Part shown: piece by piece, positions 58,292 to 64,000 of the stretch
Layout: every line of letters starts with the position of its first letter
Numbering within the stretch: position 1 is the stretch's first letter
Origin: Nymphaea colorata
Lineage: Eukaryota; Streptophyta; Magnoliopsida; Nymphaeales; Nymphaeaceae
DNA: 64,000 bases
NCBI RefSeq assembly: GCF_008831285.2
Contig: NC_045145.1
Span: 10,970,802 to 11,034,801 of the forward strand
Direction of reading: 5' to 3'
The notes under the pieces: generated by a model
Database searches by the model: none
What the model was told of the DNA's origin: nothing
The model's input: only the letters and a program-made list of their open reading frames with translations
Made by a program: the position numbers and the translations under genes

Positions 58292-58606
58292 GTGCTGAAA
58301 AGGAAAGACCTCCTATAAACATGAATAACAACCTTTACAACATTTTTCCAAGTTTAAGTTTTTGAGTGAATATTTATTGTTCTAATTTCTTTTCTGCAAA
58401 AATCATACATGATACATGGCCATTGTATTGTCAAGTCATATAAATATTCCTATTGTTGGCCTCCAAGCTTCGTTTGTTCGGTACCATGCCTTTTTTCCAA
58501 GCCACTTGTGGTGATGAGAGTAATATAAGAAAAATCTCCCGCAGTTATGTAGTTCTCTGCCCATTCTCGTTGTCGAGTTACTATTTCAGTCTGCATTTGT
58601 GAACAG

Positions 58607-58724
58607 GGTGTCAAGAGGTGAGGTTGTGGCACTAAAGCATTTGGTGACTGCTTCACTTGATTCTAAACGTCTTGCTGCTAGTGCTTTTGATAGCTTTCTG
58701 GAAAATTATGAATTACCCAACTAG
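58607..58724 (+). CDS. Unassigned exon-like frame
   Basis: After a possible acceptor (TTGTGAACAG) the plus strand reads VSRGEVVALKHLVTASLDSK, then RLAASAFDSFLENYELPN and a stop at 58,722-58,724. The composition is protein-like, but I do not recognise a family and no partner exon was found. It lies about 1 kb before the CDKC fragment, on the same strand, and does not fit the kinase sequence. Confidence 0.25.
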
Positions 58725-58780
58725 CGTCTTTTCATCTACCAAAATGAAATAACTGCGATGTTTGGTTAGTATTTGGCATC

Positions 58781-58995
58781 AACTATTCACTAGCTGGACA
58801 TCATAGCAAGCATTTGGCTAGTCGGATTATGGTCTATTTTTGAACTTGTCGTTGTCCGGTGGGATGTCATTGGAAGAATGTTGCCAGCAATTATTCAGCA
58901 TTCAGTGTTGTCATTTCTTGTTTCTGGAACAAGCTGCAGTTAAGGACCTAAGGTTTAAAACGATGCTTGCTATGATGTCCAGCTAGTGAATAGTT
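58781..58995. repeat. Perfect 31-bp inverted repeat
   Basis: The arm 58,781-58,811 (starts AACTATTCACTAGCTGGACA) is repeated as its exact reverse complement at 58,965-58,995. Next to the left arm stands TTTGGCTAGTCGGATTA (58,813-58,829), whose complement follows the right arm (58,996-59,012), so the two modules are rearranged relative to each other. The spacer is 153 bp. Probably part of a recently active foldback or MITE. Confidence 0.85.
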
Positions 58996-59690
58996 AATCC
59001 GACTAGCCAACTAATCAGTTCCCTGCTAAGTCACATTCGAATGAGGATATGGTCCCTGTACTCCCCATACCACAGATGCAGCACTGCGGTTACAGGGACA
59101 TATCTGGATTCGGCTTTTTTCTTTTAACATTGTTTTTGGTTAAAATTGAAAAAGAAAGGGCAGCAAGGGAGGGTTTTTAGGAGAAAAGAGAGAGAGAGAA
59201 AGAGTACACAATGAAAATCTTTTTGCATGAACAGTTTTTTTGTTTTTGTTGTTGGGTGGGGGGTGGGGGTAGGGGAGAGACAGAGAGTTGGGGAACTACA
59301 GCAGCATCCCCTTTTTTTCTTATAACTTTCTAAAATTTCTCTTCGAATTTTGTCAGGAAGAATTCTATTATTGTACATATTGAAATACTAAGACTGCATG
59401 TTCTGTTTCGATTTGCATTCTGTGTCTCGTTATTTCTATTTACAAGGGGTTCTCCAGCTGCTTTGAAGTCAAAACTAGAGACTAGAGTTTAGATGTGTTG
59501 GTACAACTCCTTCCTCGTAGCTATGATATTTATCTTGTTGAGATATAATGTATTCTTCCTTGATGTTCTTGCATTTCTCCAGTTTTTTTCTTTTCTTCTT
59601 GAAGTCTGCTGTTGATATTAACCTTTTTTTCACTTTGCATCCTCTGCTGTTTGTGTTTGTCCATTAATGGTTTCATTTTATTCTTTTCAG

Positions 59691-60172
59691 AGGATATCTG
59701 CAAAAGATGCACTTGATGCTGAGTATTTCTGGTGTGATCCATTGCCATGTGACCCTCAAAGGTACAAAATCTTTTGTTTATACAAAGTGTCACAATTGAT
59801 GGCCCTCTGATAGCCGATTCTGGCCTTCCTCTTAGCTTGCCCAAATACGAGTCATCTCATGAGTTCCAGACCAAGAAGAAAAGACAACAGCAATGGCAGC
59901 ACAAAGAAACAGCCAAGAGGCAGAAATTAAAGCATCCTCAACAGCATCAAGCTGGTGGATATGCTACTGGACCTTATCGACCTCAAGGCCGAGGTCCTGG
60001 TTATGCTGGAACCAGTATGCCTGGAGGTGGCCCTCCTAGAGCTGGAGCTGGTGCCTATGGCGTCGGGGCTCCAAATTATCCCCAATCAGGTCCTTGTGGC
60101 AATTCAAGTACTGGTCGGGCGCCCAACATGATGGGTGGTAATCGCAATCCACAATATGGTTGGCCACAGTAG
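59691..60172 (+). pseudogene. C-terminal part of a cyclin-dependent kinase C (CDKC)
   Basis: Two exons, 59,691-59,761 and 59,836-60,172, are joined by a 74-bp GT-AG intron (CAAAG|GTACAA ... CTCTTAG). They encode RISAKDALDAEYFWCDPLPC, then SLPKYESSHEFQTKKKRQQQ, a basic QHKETAKRQKLKHPQQH stretch and a Gly/Pro-rich tail ending GGNRNPQYGWPQ. This is the end of the kinase domain and the tail of plant CDKC, which with cyclin T phosphorylates the RNA polymerase II C-terminal domain. Full proteins are about 500 residues; here only about 135 are seen. The Gln/Pro-rich segment usual after KHPQQH appears shortened. No exon for the catalytic core was found upstream in the window. The reading frame is clean, so this is either the 3' end of a gene with very distant exons or a truncated copy. 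Confidence 0.8.
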
Positions 60173-62412
60173 TCTGGAAGCAAACTGAAGCATGATCTGT
60201 TCAATATATCTGTGCACTTGACTGGTGATCCTACGTTCTGAAGAAAAGGGCTATGCCAGGGACTTCCGCTTTCACCTCAAGCGGGTCGATGAGAATTGGT
60301 TTAATGCACCAGAGGTATTCCTACAAACCAGTGTTGGATATTTAAGAATATCCCTTGACCTGGATTTAATTCATGCACTTGTTTTCAGTTTTATGTGGAG
60401 AAAAAGGAGATGGTTAGGTATTTCATTACTATGCTGCTCCTTTGTCCTGCAGACAGAAATAGGGAAACAAGAATGTGTGATTTTCTCTTCGATGTTTATC
60501 ATAACTTGACTGGCGATGATGAACTTGTCAGTATATGGATGGGTTATGTGGGTTTTGTCTTGTGACTGGAATCTTCCTAGTAGCTATGCAGTCCAATTTC
60601 ATGATATTCCTGGTTTACTTTTTTGTAAGTTCAAATATCGTGCTTGTTTTCAATTATGTTGGATTTGCAACATTATTTAGTAGTCTTCATTTTTTTTAGA
60701 ATTTTGGATCTTTAGTCATTAACCTCACACAACATTGGTGGAAAGGTTTGCTTTGTTGTTTTCATTTTTTTTTTTTGAGTGAAATTTTATATCTTGTAGT
60801 TGGTAAGGGTTCAACTTAGTAAATATAGGTTCACTTCTTCGTTTTTAGGACGCATTTATGTTCTTATAAACTGTTTTATTTTTTTTGCTTGAATTCTTGA
60901 TTTATTTAGCATAGGGTGCAAGGAAGGAGTGATTGGATAGGTGGGGATAGAGTAGAATAGATGATTTGTATTTGATTTTTGAATTCGATAGTTCGATTTT
61001 TGAATTGGATAGTTTGATCTTCCCTACTCCTATAGGAGAGCATATGAAGTTCTTCTTCTACCCAACAAATCAGTCTCGTTTCATAAAAACTTCTCTTTTG
61101 GTATAGGAGAGTTCCTACTTGCAGGTGATATGCCATTTGATGTCAAGTACTTTTTTGAAAGAGAAAATTTTTTATTGTGCCTAAAAACATTTTGAAAGTG
61201 TATTATCATGCAATGATATGCCTTCGTTTTGTTCTTACTACCTGCCCAAGTAAAAGGAAAATTTCAAGTTTTTTTTGTTGTCAATCATTAGAAGAGGAAA
61301 TCTATAAAAATCCTATGAAACTGAGAAAGTCAAGACTAGGAGATGCTATTGACTCTAGCGATCAAGTGTATGTAAGGGTTTAACAGGAAAATATCCTAAG
61401 AGAGAAGTCATAATGCCTTATAAAATATTGGCAGGTAGCAAAATAAGAGTTGAGAGATGGGCTCGGGGCTTGTGTAGTTGTTCCTCTGGGTTAATAATCA
61501 AGAGTACCGGGTAGACATATAGGTGATTTATGTCTATGCCGCGAAGATAATGACTTATGAACTTTTGACGTGTTGAATACCCGCAAGGTGAAACGGGTTG
61601 ATATGTGACAAAACTACACGACCACCAAAGCGGTGGAGCTTCGTAGTAGCCTTTGGGGTGGTGAGGTATTCCCTCAAAGGTGAAGATCGGCCTGAAAAAG
61701 AAAATCAAAAGCAAGAAAAAATGAAAAGGCAAAAAGCCAAATGCGGAAAAAAAGGGAAGAAAAAGAAGCAAACCCAAGAAAAACAAAAAAGGTGCCTGTC
61801 AAGAGATAAATGGCATGAAGGCTGAACTCGAAGGAATTGAAATGCGACAATCTTTCATGGATGTGCGATCCTTGGGTCAATATCTGCTCTTCGTTTTGAT
61901 TTCCTAAGACGTTGAGGATGATTATTTTATGTTCATTTTTGGGAAATTTAAAGGCTTCCCCTCTAGTGATTTAACAACATTGATGCGAAATGAATCCCGA
62001 TGCTTGTACGGTATTGAGGGTAAATGAAGGGTATATCATTTGCACAACACGAGCACTTTCTGCTTATGATTTAAATTGATGATTTATAAACTATTTAAAA
62101 GTAAACACTTGACATCTCTTGTAATGTTTCCTGACTTCATGGGCATATGAGGAACTCCCAGCCCCTCTCTGTTTTTGAAAAATGTTGTCCTTTTTATTAC
62201 CAAACCGCTAGTCCATTCATAGAATAGATGAAACCCCTCAAACATATTCCACTCATGCTGAGTGTAATGAATTTTCCATCTTTCCCTTTCCATGTTTCCA
62301 TCACAATTTGTTTTCTTGTGAAGGATAGGCAATATTTTTGTTGATTTCTCTTTCAAGGTTTGCTTAGGCTTTAGGGTTTGAAAGAGTCGTTAGCCTTTTA
62401 CTTTTTTTATCA
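60173..62412. other. Downstream of the CDKC fragment; no gene recognised
   Basis: The T-rich sequence after 60,172 may hold the 3' UTR. Frames at 60,225-60,509, 61,418-61,786 (minus) and 61,598-61,825 have no recognisable domain; the last is a Lys/Gln-rich composition effect. Confidence 0.4.
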
Positions 62413-62440
62413 TTATTTATTTATTTATTTATTTATTTTA
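62413..62440. repeat. (TTTA)n microsatellite
   Basis: About seven TTTA units. Confidence 0.95.
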
Positions 62441-64000
62441 CATTGTCCGTGTCTTCTGATGCATGTAGCTGTTGTCGAAGTTTAAAGCTCAACTCATCAG
62501 TGTTCTTGTGGATGTATAGTGGTTTTGGAAAAGCCGATTCATGTTGCACGAGAGTTTGATCTTGTACTTCAAAATCAAGTTTTTTATTTGAGTTCCCAAC
62601 AAAGTTGTGGCATCCAATTTGATTTGAGTGAGTTTACATAAATTTTTTGGCTGAAACAGAAACTAATGGTGGCTGCCAAAGTTTGCACAAAGACAGGCAA
62701 ATCCTGTCCTTGTTTGTTTGTGTTTTTTGCTCGTTAGCTTGTCATAATTGGTAGGAGTAGGAAGCCAAGTGTTATGCATGTACATTGCCCAATAGCTCGA
62801 AACCACACCCTCTACACCGGAAATTTCCTACAATTGCAGAGATTGCTGCAGAATTCTATTCCAAAGCTGTGGATGTTTGGGTGACTTTAACATTTGATGA
62901 TTGATTTGTTTTGCTTCCCAAGACATATCCCTTGGTTTTAGCTTATTTTATTGTAGGGAATCTGATCTGACCCTGTGGTTGCAAAGTTGATGTCAAAAAC
63001 AGAGAATTGTTGCTAGAGAAATTTACATATATGTGCAGAAATTAGATTGCTTGCAGAAACCAAACAAGTTTCAACTTTCAATTGGTCTCTCTTTTACTTG
63101 AATTGAGTTAGGATTTTGGGTGTGATATGACAGCTTAAGTCAGAGTCGTGTAGGCTTCTTTCACGGCCTTTCAAATTTGCTTATATTTAGGTCCAGTTAA
63201 TTTAGAGAACATAGATTTCAAGTAAGGATTTTGGTTATTTTTTGTTTCATGTATATCGTTTTAAAGTGTTTATTAGTTTAGCTTAGAGTTCTTGCTCGTG
63301 AGTGGGTCTAAGTTGTAGGTTTATGCCCTTGTTTTTCTTTGTTCTCATTTTTTTTCAAGTTTGTCATTGCAGCCGCAGGCACTTTTGGATAAAGGGCGGA
63401 TGCATTCAATGGAGGAGTTGGAGCACAAGTGAAAGATCTAAATTGACACAGGGTTGCCCTTTCAAGCAACCACACTTTAGGAATTGTTTATTTTTCAACT
63501 TCTGTAATTAAACTAGTAGCGTCACTCTTGAAGAACCTTTTGACTTGTTTCTATATTGAGGTAGTAAATGTGCATTTTTGGTCGAACTTAATATCCGTTT
63601 GTTCCATGTGCTTGATCTTTACTTCCCACTTACTGGACTCTTATTTTCCTCAAACTGCACAAAACTGCTAGTTCCACCAGTGATTTTGCAGAGGTTAGGG
63701 ATCGACTTTTGTATGGTTTTTGGGTCAAAGTTGGGTATTGAACTTGACACTCAAAATTTCAGAATTTTTGGACCGAAGTTATAAAATTCTTACTAAACTG
63801 TTTCCTGTTAACTTGGTGCAGGAACTCAGAATTTCCAAATTTTATCTTTCTGCTCGCCAAATTGGAGCTCTATAGACGAGGTTGTTGTCAAGCTTGAATG
63901 CTCCAATGAATGGACCAAAATGTAGCTACTTAGCAATGGCTTGTCTATTGGCCACACTTTTGGTCTCCCTAGCGTATTATGCATGCATTCTTTCTAGTTG
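62441..64000. other. T-rich DNA, possibly intronic
   Basis: Two exon-like plus-strand bits follow T-rich acceptor-like sequence. One is EIAAEFYSKAVDVWVTL near 62,839-62,890. The other is PQALLDKGRMHSMEELEHK with a stop at 63,430-63,432. Neither was assigned to a family. The rest is T-rich on the plus strand, as plant introns or 3' regions are. Confidence 0.3.

Noticed and set aside
59124-59378. Minus-strand 84-codon frame upstream of the CDKC exons
   Set aside because: Made of simple-sequence runs (CCCAACCCC, CTTTTTTT); no domain.
61598-61825. Lys/Gln-rich frame as a nuclear basic protein
   Set aside because: Composition effect of an A-rich stretch; no homology pattern, and the opposite strand is open too.

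Overview
This is nuclear DNA of a flowering plant. The evidence is spliced exons with GT-AG introns, plant-specific protein families (QALGGH zinc fingers with a DLNL repressor motif, a CDKC-type kinase tail), and a dense mix of degraded retrotransposons, hAT-like and Harbinger-like non-autonomous elements and AT microsatellites. The species cannot be fixed from the sequence. Intact genes are scarce: most of the 64 kb is repeats, and most long open frames are accidental.

Layout. 0.2-14 kb: decayed LTR-retrotransposon material with two gag relics (0.2-1.7 and 7.6-8.2 kb), LTR-like AT-rich sequence, a series of five small hairpins (10.3-10.8 kb), a CAG/CTG-rich tract (10.9-12.3 kb) and a clean 194-bp hAT MITE (12.4 kb). 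14.7-21 kb: three members of a GGGCC-rich hAT-like family; one of them splits a reverse-strand Ty3/gypsy pol relic (15.3-18.4 kb). 21.3-24.4 kb: a 3.1-kb element with Harbinger-type ends and TTA target duplication. 24.4-32.6 kb: repeats, a tRNA-derived SINE, two MITEs of a GATGTCAAT family, and no convincing gene. 32.6-44.5 kb: a patchwork of tandem and dispersed duplications. It ends in five tandem C2H2 zinc-finger pseudogenes (39.2-43.4 kb), and a direct repeat of about 730 bp lies on both sides (35.2 and 43.8 kb).

Genes. On the minus strand, 54,452 down to 46,855, five exons join in frame to encode the central part of a NOP2/Sun-family RNA cytosine-5 methyltransferase. Its first exon(s) and the last exon with the catalytic-cysteine motif were not found, and the SAM-binding motif I carries a Gly-to-Val change at a splice junction. 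On the plus strand, 59,691-60,172, two exons encode the C-terminal tail of a cyclin-dependent kinase C; the kinase domain was not found in the window. Both may be gene fragments.

The most informative structures are mobile-element footprints readable from the window alone: matching 8-bp duplications around several hAT-like copies, a paralogous empty site at 37,441 for the MITE at 34,686, and the shared mutations in the zinc-finger array. I found no convincing wholly new biological system.
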